This document shows positions 40,700-48,890 of a stretch of 64,000 nucleotides of DNA, one piece after another. The stretch comes from CAADGU01 sp035444285. GTDB lineage: Bacteria > Chloroflexota > Anaerolineae > Promineifilales > Promineifilaceae. Below the pieces are notes generated by a model. The model was given only the letters and a program-made list of their open reading frames with translations. It did no database searches and was not told the origin of the DNA. Every line of letters begins with the position of its first letter. Position 1 is the stretch's first letter. Location: NCBI GenBank assembly GCA_035444285.1, contig DAOMOK010000012.1, positions 62,001 through 126,000 of the forward strand, read 5' to 3'. The position numbers were made by a program, and so were the translations under genes.

Positions 40700-41560
40700 T
40701 CACGGCACGGCCGTTGCCAATGGCACAAACACCTCTCTGGTCGGCACTACCGTAATGAGCGCCGTCTCCTCAAAGGTAAACGCCCACACCAACACGACCA
40801 GAATAATGCTGCCCACAATCACGCTGGTCACGGTGAAAATAATACGCCGCCGTCGCAGGATCGGGGCCGGCACTTCCGGCCAGGGAGTTTCGCCACTTTC
40901 CAGCCGTTCCAGTTCTAAGGCATGTTCCTCTTCCATCTGGTGGCGGGGCAGTTTGCCCGTCCACATACTGGGGTTCCAATGTTTGATCATCACATTGTAA
41001 AAATGCCAGATGACGATGGAGATCACCGCCAGCAGCGCTTCGTAGCTGTGCGCCGCTTTGGCCGCCGGAATGATGGTTCCCGGCAAAATATTGGTAGTAG
41101 CAATAGGATTCCACAACATGAACCCGGTGATGGCCATCACGGCCGTGCCCCACACCACCGCCCAAAATTCCAGCTTCTCGCCAAAGTTAAATTTACGCAT
41201 CTTGGGATGCTCTTCTTGCAGACCGACGTTGTACTTCACGTACCCCACCAGGTCTTGGGCATCCTTCAGATCGGGCGTCATGCGGTTCCGTTCCCGCCGC
41301 ACATACAGGCGGTAGGTGCTGGTGAACAGGTGATAAACTGACCCCAACACCAGCAAAAAGGCGGCATAACGGTGAATCAGGCGTACCGTTTCAATGCCAC
41401 CCATAGCCACAATCATGTTTTGCGCCAGTTCATATTGAGCATACCGCTGCGGCAGCCCGGTTACAGCCAGGATGGTAAAACTCACCAGCAAGATAATATG
41501 CTCAATGCGCGCCCCAATGCGGAAGCGTTCGTATTGTTGCTGCTGTTTTTTTGCGGTCAT
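40700..41560 (-). CDS. Di-heme cytochrome b, FdhI / thiosulfate-reductase-like
   Basis: 286 residues from ATG 41560 (GGAAAAGTT upstream). Four membrane helices. His residues suited for heme b are in RIGARIEHIILLVSFTILAVTGLPQRY, RLIHRYAAFLLVLGSVYHLF, KAAHSYEALLAV and WHFYNVMIKHWNP, the pattern of the formate dehydrogenase gamma / cytochrome b561 group. A further C-terminal helix (IIFTVTSVIVGSIILVVLVWAF) is unusual and points the C-terminus outward. It lies between the 14-heme and decaheme genes, so it may link the menaquinone pool to these cytochromes. Confidence 0.88.
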   Translation of the reverse strand: MTAKKQQQQYERFRIGARIEHIILLVSFTILAVTGLPQRYAQYELAQNMIVAMGGIETVRLIHRYAAFLLVLGSVYHLFTSTYRLYVRRERNRMTPDLKDAQDLVGYVKYNVGLQEEHPKMRKFNFGEKLEFWAVVWGTAVMAITGFMLWNPIATTNILPGTIIPAAKAAHSYEALLAVISIVIWHFYNVMIKHWNPSMWTGKLPRHQMEEEHALELERLESGETPWPEVPAPILRRRRIIFTVTSVIVGSIILVVLVWAFTFEETALITVVPTREVFVPLATAVP

Positions 41561-41581
41561 AACTTTTCCAACAAAGATTGG

Positions 41582-41630
41582 AGATTGGAGATAAGAGATT
41601 GGAGAATCTCCAATCTCTTATCTCCAATCT
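41582..41630. repeat. Perfect 24-bp palindrome of GATTGGAGA units
   Basis: AGATTGGAGATAAGAGATTG... and its exact complement meet around one central base. It directly follows the stop of the 14-heme gene and precedes the cytochrome b start, inside the operon. Related: 55302-55336 and the in-gene copy at 6706-6774. Confidence 0.85.
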
Positions 41631-41631
41631 C

Positions 41632-43275
41632 TTATTTACGTCTTCGCCGCACACGGCCGTATACATCCACCACCACCAGGAAACCAAAGAAGGCAACGGT
41701 GACAGGAATGACAATGCTGTAAAACAGTTCCACCAGATAGACCAGCGTGTTGTTTTGCAAGGATGGTTTGTAATGGCTGGTCCAACTGTCCGGGAAATTC
41801 TCGGTGGCGTTGGGATGGCACTGTTGGCAGGTGGCTAACAAATTGGTCTTGATCCCTGCTTCAGGGTCATCGGGCGCTTTGATGTTGTGAATGCCGTGGC
41901 AGTCATAACACACAGCCGCGTTTAGCTGCGCCCCTTCCTGACCCTCGTGGGCAAAAAGCAGCGCCGTCGTGCCATGAAAATCGGCCACATAGGTGTCAAA
42001 AACGTCCGTGGAAATATCATACTGCGCCATTAGCTCTTTATCGGCGTGGCAATCGGCGCACAGGTTAGGTGAATTGATGCGGAATTCAGGTGTGGTCGGG
42101 TCTTGAATATCATGGACACCATGACAGTTCACGCAAGAGGGCACGTCTGGGTTAGCCTCATCAATCAGCGCCTCGCCATGCACACTATGGGCATATTCGT
42201 CAAAGATGGTGCTGTGGCATTGGCGGCAGGTTTCGTTAATGCGTGAACGCGGTTCAGCCGGTGGCGGCATATCGTGGGCGCTGTGGCAGTCGGTACAGAG
42301 GGCGGCGTCCAGATTGCCTTCCATCAGGGCGGCGCTGTGGACACTGGTGAGGGCTTTGGCAAATTGGTCTACATGGCAACGCTGGCACAGGTTATTCTGG
42401 TTCAGACTGTACTGACGGGCGCTGACATCTGTTACCGGCTCGTGTGGGAATGTGTAATCCTGGTGACAGTCCGTACAGAGCAGTTCATCCCATTCATTGC
42501 TGGCCCCATGCACCGAATCATGCAGCCCTGCCTCGTCAATGGTAATGGAAACCATGTCACCATTGGCGAAGGTCATCGTCTGATCGGGCTGGCTGTGGCA
42601 GCTTAGACAGTAGGCATTGTCTATCTGTTCAGCAGCAAACAAACCGGCCTGGATCACGGCCGTTGCCCCCTCCGCCGTCACCTCTACCCCCTGCGCCTCA
42701 TGGCAGGAGGTACAGTTTTCCACATTGGCCCCGGTGTGCCAGCTTGCTGCTGGCTGCACCTCATGGCCGCCGTGACAATCGGTACACACCACCGGACTTT
42801 CACTGCCAGGGCCGGGGTGGCTGGTGAGATGGGGCTGCACATGGCAGCGTTCGCAAGCAGTTGAACTCGCAATCTCCCAATCTCTCAAACTCTCCTCTGT
42901 TACCGGCGGGTGAGGGTAGAGATAGTCGTTGGGCGGCTGGTGGCACTCCTGGCAGGCCAGGGGCGAATCGGCCATGCTGCCATGCACCGAGGCTGCCAGC
43001 GCCGCCGCATCCACCTGCACGCTCAACTCCTCACCGGAAGGAAAGGTGATCGTCTCATCTGTATCCGTGTGGCAGAGCAAACAGGCATCGTTGCTAAAAG
43101 GTGGATGGTTATCCGGCGGCGCGGTTTGCCAGAGAGTGGCGGAAAGGGACACGGCCGTTTCTGCCTCCGTATTTTCGCCGCGAGCCAGGAGGATGGGCAC
43201 GGCCGTGAACAAAGTCCCCACGAACAAACATAGCCCCACCAGGGCTACCATGCTGGTAATCCTGGGCCTACTCAT
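41632..43275 (-). CDS. Fourteen-heme c-type cytochrome with C-terminal membrane anchor
   Basis: 547 residues from ATG 43275, overlapping the upstream gene stop by 4 nt (ATGA). A signal segment covers residues 8-31. Fourteen CXXCH motifs are spread over residues 65-495, many in doubled-CXXCH style with GGHE, SAHD and GVHD His-containing partners that could ligate neighbouring hemes. The C-terminal helix (LVYLVELFYSIVIPVTVAFFGFLVVV) with a basic tail anchors it. Together with the cytochrome b downstream it forms a plausible membrane-to-periplasm conduit. Around 42870-42900 the codons contain AATCTC units like the GATTGGAGA repeats. Confidence 0.92.
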   Translation of the reverse strand: MSRPRITSMVALVGLCLFVGTLFTAVPILLARGENTEAETAVSLSATLWQTAPPDNHPPFSNDACLLCHTDTDETITFPSGEELSVQVDAAALAASVHGSMADSPLACQECHQPPNDYLYPHPPVTEESLRDWEIASSTACERCHVQPHLTSHPGPGSESPVVCTDCHGGHEVQPAASWHTGANVENCTSCHEAQGVEVTAEGATAVIQAGLFAAEQIDNAYCLSCHSQPDQTMTFANGDMVSITIDEAGLHDSVHGASNEWDELLCTDCHQDYTFPHEPVTDVSARQYSLNQNNLCQRCHVDQFAKALTSVHSAALMEGNLDAALCTDCHSAHDMPPPAEPRSRINETCRQCHSTIFDEYAHSVHGEALIDEANPDVPSCVNCHGVHDIQDPTTPEFRINSPNLCADCHADKELMAQYDISTDVFDTYVADFHGTTALLFAHEGQEGAQLNAAVCYDCHGIHNIKAPDDPEAGIKTNLLATCQQCHPNATENFPDSWTSHYKPSLQNNTLVYLVELFYSIVIPVTVAFFGFLVVVDVYGRVRRRRK

Positions 43276-44546
43276 CCACCACCCTCTTCTGCTTCTGGCG
43301 CTGGCGCCGGCGTCGGTTCCGGTGTGGGCGGATTGTGGTAACCTGTAGCCGCATTCACCAACTCCTCATCGGTCTTATCAGAGGCAAAGGCACTAGAAGA
43401 ACTATTGTGACAACTACGGCAGGTAGATTCCAAAGCCAGTCCATACCCGGCTACCGTTCCGTCTTCATTAAACTGTTTTACCAGCGTGGGATTAATCGTT
43501 ACCAGGTGGGTGCGCATATCGCCGGTGAATTGCGCTGGATTGGCCACCGCGCTTTGGATGACACGCGGCATATGGCAGCTTATACATTCCGCGCGACGGT
43601 GAATTTCATTTTCACGGTTCGCGGCTACATCCAGATGGCAGCTTTCGCAGGCGACCTGGGTGGTACTCACCCCCGCCTGCCGTAACTGTACCACGCCGGT
43701 ATGTGGTTCATGGCATTGCACACAGTCCATCACCGCATGTTTGCCCTGGAAGAAATCTTCATACCCCTCGTGGTGTTGGATGAAGCCATTTTCAGCAACG
43801 ACGGCAGCCGTATCACCGGGCAGGTGACAGGCGCTGCACGCCTGCGCATCCCGGTCAATGGGCATTTGCCAGACAATGGGGGAATTGACGTGCAAATTGC
43901 CTGGCCCATGGCAGGCTTCACACTGCACGCCGGTTTGTGCCCAGGTGCCGCTAAGTCCCGACAGATTGTCTTGATTACCGATGGATGAAAAGCCAGTAGT
44001 GTGGCAACCGGCGCAATCGTAGGGCAGTTCCTGCCCATCGTGACCAGTCACCCAATCGCCTCCCAATCCCAATGCCTGATTGGGCAAGTTATATTGCGCC
44101 GCATCACCGGTAATGACAAAGCCATCCTGGTCAACAAATTGCGCTTTCCAGTTATAGCCGCCAATGACGTAGCTAATGTCATCCCAGGTATAACCTTCGG
44201 GCGGTTCCGGAACTGTGGTAAAGGGATAGGATGGCGGCTGCCCATCCATTATCGCGTTCAAGGGGTAGGCATGACCGCTGTTGCGGAACACATCGTAAAT
44301 TTCCTGGTGGCAGCGAGCGCACGCCTCACTGCCAACATAGGCTGGTGGTGTAAAACTGAGACCGTCTACACCGGCAGGGCCAGGCAACCCTTGTGTACCG
44401 GGGCGGCCTTCGGGGCCGGGAGGGCCTTGCGGGCCAGCAGGGCCTTGGGGTCCAGCGGGGCCTTGGGTTGGCTGGCAGGCGGTGAGGGTGAGGGCAACGG
44501 CCGTGACCAACAGTACCAATATAACCAGCCAGTGCTTGTGCTTCAT
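43272..44546 (-). CDS. Octaheme c-type cytochrome lipoprotein with collagen-like stalk (B)
   Basis: 424 residues from ATG 44546 (GGGAGGAAGATTGGT upstream). The lipobox ends at LTLTAC, followed by about eleven Gly-X-Y triplets (GPAGPQGPAGPQGPPGPEG...), a longer and more regular collagen-like stalk than in its paralogue at 35176. Eight CXXCH motifs (CARCH, CAGCH, CEACH, CSACH, CVQCH, CESCH, CISCHMP, CRSCH) keep the same order and shared blocks, for example GYTWDDISYVIGGYNWKAQFVD against GYTWGDISYVIGGFGWMARFVD. Pro/Glu-rich tail. First gene of the operon with the 14-heme protein, cytochrome b and probably the decaheme protein. Confidence 0.92.
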   Translation of the reverse strand: MKHKHWLVILVLLVTAVALTLTACQPTQGPAGPQGPAGPQGPPGPEGRPGTQGLPGPAGVDGLSFTPPAYVGSEACARCHQEIYDVFRNSGHAYPLNAIMDGQPPSYPFTTVPEPPEGYTWDDISYVIGGYNWKAQFVDQDGFVITGDAAQYNLPNQALGLGGDWVTGHDGQELPYDCAGCHTTGFSSIGNQDNLSGLSGTWAQTGVQCEACHGPGNLHVNSPIVWQMPIDRDAQACSACHLPGDTAAVVAENGFIQHHEGYEDFFQGKHAVMDCVQCHEPHTGVVQLRQAGVSTTQVACESCHLDVAANRENEIHRRAECISCHMPRVIQSAVANPAQFTGDMRTHLVTINPTLVKQFNEDGTVAGYGLALESTCRSCHNSSSSAFASDKTDEELVNAATGYHNPPTPEPTPAPAPEAEEGGG

Positions 44547-44901
44547 ACCAATCTTCCTCCCAAATAACGACTATCATGGCGATACCCGTTCATAGTGATG
44601 CGCACCAACTTTGTCGAAGTATAGTTGTTCAATAACAACTTACCTAATGACAGATGTCATAAGCCGTATGTGACAAAGAGATGATAGTACAACTTTCCCG
44701 TTAACGCCAGAAAAAGCGAGAGATGTTCCAGACCGGGTGATGAGATAGAATTGATTGGTAAGATTACTGGAAATCAATTCCCAGGCTGATAATAAAGAAG
44801 CGCGCTGAAGCGCACTGGTTCTCTTTCCTACCAGTCTGCTTGAGCAGACTTTTCATATCAGAAGCCGAATTCCATTCGGTGGCATAATACAGTTGTTACG
44901 T
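44547..44901. promoter_or_regulatory. Divergent intergenic region with several dyads
   Basis: No gene is seen in these 355 bases. They hold AGTTGTT-CAAT-AACAACT (about 44624-44641), the palindrome ATGACA-GA-TGTCAT at 44647-44660 followed by TGTGACAAAG, and hairpins AGAAGCGCGCTGAAGCGC and AGTCTGCTTGAGCAGACT near 44798-44852. On the minus strand a TATACT lies about 75 nt before the lipoprotein start. The ATGACA dyad shares its TGACA half-site with the operator-like palindrome at 28390. Confidence 0.45.
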
Positions 44902-45264
44902 ATGAACCAACAGGTATTAAATGCAGCACTAACTGAGCCGCTGGCGCTGACTGCCCAACCGGATGTGGAGTGGGAGTTAGACACACATCTGGATCAGGCA
45001 GAGGAGACAGAAGAAGAAAGTATGTGGCGCGTCATCATCCACAATGATGACGTGACACCTATGGAATTTGTGGTGATGATTTTGCAGCGCATCTTTGAAC
45101 TGTTACCCTTGCAGGCGGAGCACGTGATGTTTGTGGCTCACTACACCGGCATAGCTTACGTCTGTACCCTGCCGCTGAGTGAAGCCAAATCCCGCGTTGG
45201 CAAAGCCCACTTTGCCGCGCAGCTAGAGGGGTACCCCCTGCGTTTTACCATTGAACCGGAGTAG
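44902..45264 (+). CDS. clpS: ClpS-like adaptor protein
   Basis: 120 residues from ATG 44902; a TTG three codons earlier is possible. The C-terminal 80 residues carry the ClpS core, WRVIIHNDDVTPMEFVVMILQRIF, with the substrate-pocket NDD and M/E residues, then HVMFVAHYTGIAYVCTLPLSEAKSR. An N-terminal acidic extension (EETEEES) precedes it. ClpS delivers N-degron substrates to ClpAP/ClpCP in the cytoplasm. No Shine-Dalgarno is evident; CATAAT 12 nt upstream may be a -10, which would give a very short or leaderless mRNA. The stop TAG belongs to the following inverted repeat. Confidence 0.88.
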   Translation: MNQQVLNAALTEPLALTAQPDVEWELDTHLDQAEETEEESMWRVIIHNDDVTPMEFVVMILQRIFELLPLQAEHVMFVAHYTGIAYVCTLPLSEAKSRVGKAHFAAQLEGYPLRFTIEPE

Positions 45265-45330
45265 GGGCGAGGCAGTTGGGTAGAACCTTGTCTTGCCAGA
45301 CCAAACTGGCCCCAACTGCCTCGCCCCTAC
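45261..45330. repeat. Inverted repeat GTAGGGGCGAGGCAGTTGGG
   Basis: Twenty bases at 45261-45280 are repeated in reverse complement at 45310-45330 around a 29-nt loop. It includes the clpS stop codon and stands before the aminotransferase gene. Confidence 0.8.
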
Positions 45331-45365
45331 CACCCATATGTTTTTAGTACAGGAGTTTATTGATT

Positions 45366-46694
45366 ATGGAATTGCACATGCAGCAGGCGGGGCCAAACGG
45401 CCGTGCCATCATTGAACGAGACTTAGGCGCTTTGTCGCCATCCTACACCCGTGAGTATGGGCTGGTGGTGGAACGGGCGGAAGGGTCTGAGGTATGGGAC
45501 GTAGACGGCCGTCGTTACATAGACTTTATGGCCGGTATTGGCGTCCTCAACGTGGGGCACCGCCATCCCCGTGTGGTGGAAGCGGTGAAGGAGCAAATTG
45601 ACAAATTCTGGCACATTTGCCTGAGCGACTTTTATTACCCCAACGCGGTGGAACTGGCCGAAAAGCTGCAAGCCACGGCGCCCATGTCCGACGAGACGCG
45701 CGTCTTTTTTAGCAACTCCGGCACAGAGGCCGTAGAAGCAGCCATCAAACTGGCGATGTATAAAACAGGGCGTACCCGGTTTGTCGGTTTTCTGGGCGGG
45801 TTTCACGGCCGTACCCTGGGCGCTCTCTCCTTCACCGCCAGCAAATCGGTGCAGCGCGCCAACTACCTGTCTGGCGTCAAAGTGTATCATGTGCCCTACC
45901 CCAATCCCTACCGCCCCATTATCGTGCAGCAGCCCGGCGAACTGTATGGCGACGCCGTCATCAACTTTCTGGAAGAGCAGCTTTTCCGCACCACCATCGC
46001 CCCCCACGACGTGGCTGCCGTGATGATCGAACCCATCCAGGGTGAAGGTGGCTACATTGTACCTGCCCCCCACTTCATGCCCCGCCTACGAGAATTGTGT
46101 GACCGCTACGGCATTTTGCTCATTGTAGATGAAGTACAAAGTGGCATCGGCCGTACCGGCAAATGGTGGGCAGTAGAACACGAGGACGTGGAACCAGACA
46201 TCATCTGTTTTGCCAAAGGCATTGCCAGCGGCCTGCCTCTGGGTGGCATCATCGCCCGCAAAGAAGTGATGGATTGGAAACCAGGCGCGCATGGCAGCAC
46301 CTTCGGTGGCAATCCAATTGCTATTGCGGCGGCCATCGCCACATTGACCACCATTGAACAGGAAGGGCTGCTCCACCAGGCCACCCAAACCGGCCAGTTC
46401 ATTCAAGATGCCCTGGTAGAAATGGAAGACCGCCACCCCAGCATTGGCGAAGTACGCGGGCGTGGATTGATGATTGGCGCCGAGTTCGTCAAAAATAGAG
46501 AGACGAAGGAACGGGCGGTGGAACTGCGCAACCATGTTATCCACAGCGCCTTCCAAAAAGGGCTACTGCTGCTGCCCTGTGGCACCAACACCATCCGCTT
46601 CATTCCGCCGTTCAACATATCACGCGGCCTGGTGGAAGAAGGACTGCATATTTTGGAAACGGCCGTTACCGAAGCAGAAGCAAAATACCTGTAA
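45366..46694 (+). CDS. Class III aminotransferase (4-aminobutyrate/acetylornithine type)
   Basis: 442 residues from ATG 45366 (AGGAG 10 nt upstream; TTG 45360 is an alternative). PLP enzyme of fold type I. Visible motifs: FMAGIGVLNVGHRHPRVV, FFSNSGTEAVEAAIKLA, GGFHGRTLGALSFTASK, the Asp that binds the pyridine nitrogen in LLIVDEVQSGIGRTGKWWA and the Schiff-base Lys in FAKGIASGLPLGGI. The overall pattern is closest to GabT-like 4-aminobutyrate aminotransferases; acetylornithine or other omega-amino substrates cannot be excluded. It is followed by ridA-like and dapA-like genes, suggesting an amino-acid catabolic operon. Confidence 0.92.
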   Translation: MELHMQQAGPNGRAIIERDLGALSPSYTREYGLVVERAEGSEVWDVDGRRYIDFMAGIGVLNVGHRHPRVVEAVKEQIDKFWHICLSDFYYPNAVELAEKLQATAPMSDETRVFFSNSGTEAVEAAIKLAMYKTGRTRFVGFLGGFHGRTLGALSFTASKSVQRANYLSGVKVYHVPYPNPYRPIIVQQPGELYGDAVINFLEEQLFRTTIAPHDVAAVMIEPIQGEGGYIVPAPHFMPRLRELCDRYGILLIVDEVQSGIGRTGKWWAVEHEDVEPDIICFAKGIASGLPLGGIIARKEVMDWKPGAHGSTFGGNPIAIAAAIATLTTIEQEGLLHQATQTGQFIQDALVEMEDRHPSIGEVRGRGLMIGAEFVKNRETKERAVELRNHVIHSAFQKGLLLLPCGTNTIRFIPPFNISRGLVEEGLHILETAVTEAEAKYL

Positions 46695-46759
46695 ACGGGG
46701 AAGTGTGGGACGTTCTCGCAACGCCGTAAACAAGTACATATAGTTGGAGACTCGCCAAA

Positions 46760-47197
46760 ATGAAAGAATATCGAAATCCCGTAAATGTACATGAACCCAT
46801 TGCCGCTTATACCCATCAAATAGAAATCACTGGTTCTGAACGTTTGTTGGTGCTTTCAGGCCAAGTTGGCCGAAAGGAAGATGGCACAGTACCAGGTGAC
46901 CCCGTTGAGCAGTTAGACGTTGCCTTAGAGAATCTTTGCCGAAATCTTCAATCTGCAAACATGAGTATGCAAGATATTGTGAAACTCACATTCTATTTAG
47001 TCGGTGATATAGACATGGCAAAGCGGCGAGACGTAATAGCATCCAAATTACAAAACCATAAACCTTGCATGACCCTGCTTTTTGTTGCTGCTCTGGCAAG
47101 TCCCATTTATAAAGTTGAGATAGACGCCTGGGCAAGTAAAGAGGAATCCATACCTGTTCAGCCGTCGCTAAAACAACCCCATGAGGTGATGAGGTGA
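46760..47197 (+). CDS. RidA/YjgF-family protein, variant active site
   Basis: 145 residues from ATG 46760 (TTGGAGACTCGCC upstream). RidA deaminates reactive enamine/imine intermediates made by PLP enzymes, and it follows an aminotransferase here. The chorismate-mutase-like fold is visible (ERLLVLSGQVGRKEDGTVPGD, AANMSMQDIVKLTFYLV, LASPIYKVEIDAWA). The Arg that normally salt-bridges the substrate carboxylate in the RPARTTV region is replaced (KPCMTLLFVAAL), so it may belong to a non-RidA subgroup. The gene is visibly more AT-rich than its neighbours and contains no ACGGCCGT, a hint of later acquisition. The 3' end overlaps the next gene by 4 nt (GTGA). Confidence 0.82.
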   Translation: MKEYRNPVNVHEPIAAYTHQIEITGSERLLVLSGQVGRKEDGTVPGDPVEQLDVALENLCRNLQSANMSMQDIVKLTFYLVGDIDMAKRRDVIASKLQNHKPCMTLLFVAALASPIYKVEIDAWASKEESIPVQPSLKQPHEVMR

Positions 47198-48099
47198 ATG
47201 AGAAAATTGAGGCAATGAAACACAAACTAGCTTGGGGGGTAACGCCGGCCATGGCTACGCCGCTATTGGCCGATGGGTATACCGTAAATACGGCCGTCGT
47301 CCCCCAACTGGCCGACTTTCTCATTCAGGCCGGGGTGCGTGGGCTGTTTGTGGGCGGCACCACCGGTGAAGGAGTGCTACTCACGCAAACGGAACGGATG
47401 CGCCTGCATGAGGCGGCGCTGGCAGCGGCGGACGGCCGTGTGCCCGTCATCCTGCACATTGGCACAAACCGGCTGGACACGGCCGTAACCCTGGCCCGCC
47501 ATGCGGCTGAACTGGGCGCAGATGCCATTGCCGTCGTCACCCCCTACTTTTACGGCATGGATGATGACGGATTGGCCGCCTACTTTGAAGCGGTGGCCAC
47601 GGCCGTGCCGGACATGCCCCTCCTCCTGTATGATATTCCACAAATGGCGACCAACGGCATTTCTCCAGAATTGTTTGCCCGGCTGGGGGAAAGCATCCCC
47701 TCCCTGGCGGGCATCAAGACCAGCCGGCCTGACGCCCAAATCATCCGCCGCCATCTCGTCGCCGCGCCGGAACAGGCCATGGTGCTGGTGGGTAATGAAG
47801 CCATCGCCTTGGGGTCATTGGCAATGGGGGCGCATGGGCTGATCAGTGGCTTGTGTACGGCCGTTCCCGAACCCTTTGTCGCCCTCACCCACGCCTTCGC
47901 CAGCGGTGATATGGCCGAAGCGCAGCGCCAGCACCGGCTGATCAACCGGCTGCTGCCCTGTCTGCCCGCCGGGGCGCGCATTGGTGGCATCAAACAAATC
48001 CTGACCGAGCGTGGCATAGACGTAGGTACGGCCGTGCCCCCCCGTGCCATGCCGAACAAACCAATCTGGCCGACGATGCAAGAGATATTGAGATCGTAA
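47194..48099 (+). CDS. Dihydrodipicolinate synthase / N-acetylneuraminate lyase family aldolase
   Basis: 301 residues from GTG 47194, overlapping the RidA-like stop by 4 nt; ATG 47215 is an alternative. TIM-barrel class I aldolase. The GGTTGEGVLLT motif (DapA Thr pair), the catalytic Tyr in LLLYDIPQ and the Schiff-base Lys in LAGIKTSRPD are in place. It probably condenses or cleaves pyruvate with an aldehyde; the substrate-binding residues do not clearly favour true DapA, and no other lysine-pathway gene is adjacent. It likely works with the aminotransferase and RidA-like protein upstream. Five ACGGCCGT sites occur in this gene, mostly read as Thr-Ala-Val. Confidence 0.88.
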   Translation: MNEKIEAMKHKLAWGVTPAMATPLLADGYTVNTAVVPQLADFLIQAGVRGLFVGGTTGEGVLLTQTERMRLHEAALAAADGRVPVILHIGTNRLDTAVTLARHAAELGADAIAVVTPYFYGMDDDGLAAYFEAVATAVPDMPLLLYDIPQMATNGISPELFARLGESIPSLAGIKTSRPDAQIIRRHLVAAPEQAMVLVGNEAIALGSLAMGAHGLISGLCTAVPEPFVALTHAFASGDMAEAQRQHRLINRLLPCLPAGARIGGIKQILTERGIDVGTAVPPRAMPNKPIWPTMQEILRS

Positions 48100-48160
48100 T
48101 GCGTGATCCGTGATGCGTGAGTTCTCTCTTGTCACGTATCACGCATCACGGATCATTCAA
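48100..48160. repeat. Heptamer-type repeat (GTGATGC units)
   Basis: ATGCGTGATCCGTGATGCGTGAG faces GTCACGTATCACGCATCACGG, filling the gap between the aldolase and the HAD phosphatase. Confidence 0.7.
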
Positions 48161-48166
48161 AGCCCG

Positions 48167-48856
48167 ATGAAGCTCCTTCTCTTTGATATTGACGGCACCC
48201 TCATCCGCAGCCAGGGCGCAGGCCGGGAAACATTGGCCTATGCTCTGGAGCAGGTGTTTGGCACAGCCGGCCCGCTGGCCGACTACCACATGAGCGGCAA
48301 GACGGACCCGCGTATTGTGATGGATTTGATGACGGCCGTGGGCTTCTCAGCCGACGAGATCACCGCCAAACTGCCTCAGGTGTATGAACACATGGCCGCC
48401 AGGGGGCGCGAAATATTCCCACACCGCGATATGCATCCCTGCCCAGGCATTCCCGAAGTATTGGCCTCACTGCAACACCATCAGGAAGTTGTATTAGGCT
48501 TGTTAACCGGCAATGCCCACCTCACCGCACCGCTCAAATTAACTGCCGCTGGTATAGACCCGGTGCAATTCAAAGTGGGGGTTTATGGCTCAGACGCCTT
48601 GGACCGCAATCTGCTACCCGCCATTGGCATTGAACGGGCAAATCAGTTGACCGGATACGAATTCAGTGGTTACAATACGGTCATCATTGGCGACACCCCT
48701 GCAGATATTATGTGTGCCCGGGCCGGAAAAGTAACGGCCGTTGCTGTGGCAAGTGGTTGGCATTCCGCAGCAACCCTGGCTAAGTACCAGCCCGACCATC
48801 TCTTCGAAAACCTGACAGACACCCAAATGGTAATTGAAACTTTGCTGGCAAAGTAG
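48167..48856 (+). CDS. HAD-superfamily phosphatase (phosphoglycolate phosphatase-like)
   Basis: 229 residues from ATG 48167 (MKLLLFDIDGTLIRSQG), chosen because the nucleophile motif DIDGT starts at residue 7. Motif II is in LGLLTGN, the Lys in PVQFKVG (less canonical) and motif III in YNTVIIGDTPADIMCARAG. A helical cap (residues 18-90) marks subclass I. It probably dephosphorylates a small sugar-type phosphate. The start is in the tail of a repeat and lacks a clear Shine-Dalgarno. Confidence 0.88.
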   Translation: MKLLLFDIDGTLIRSQGAGRETLAYALEQVFGTAGPLADYHMSGKTDPRIVMDLMTAVGFSADEITAKLPQVYEHMAARGREIFPHRDMHPCPGIPEVLASLQHHQEVVLGLLTGNAHLTAPLKLTAAGIDPVQFKVGVYGSDALDRNLLPAIGIERANQLTGYEFSGYNTVIIGDTPADIMCARAGKVTAVAVASGWHSAATLAKYQPDHLFENLTDTQMVIETLLAK

Positions 48857-48890
48857 GGCAAATCGGCACACCCCCTTAACCAGAACAGGA

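Noticed and set aside
30934..44546. The cytochrome set as a nitrite, hydroxylamine or tetrathionate reductase
   Set aside because: No CXXCK active-site heme, NrfA-type catalytic residues or OTR/HAO signature was found in the six proteins.
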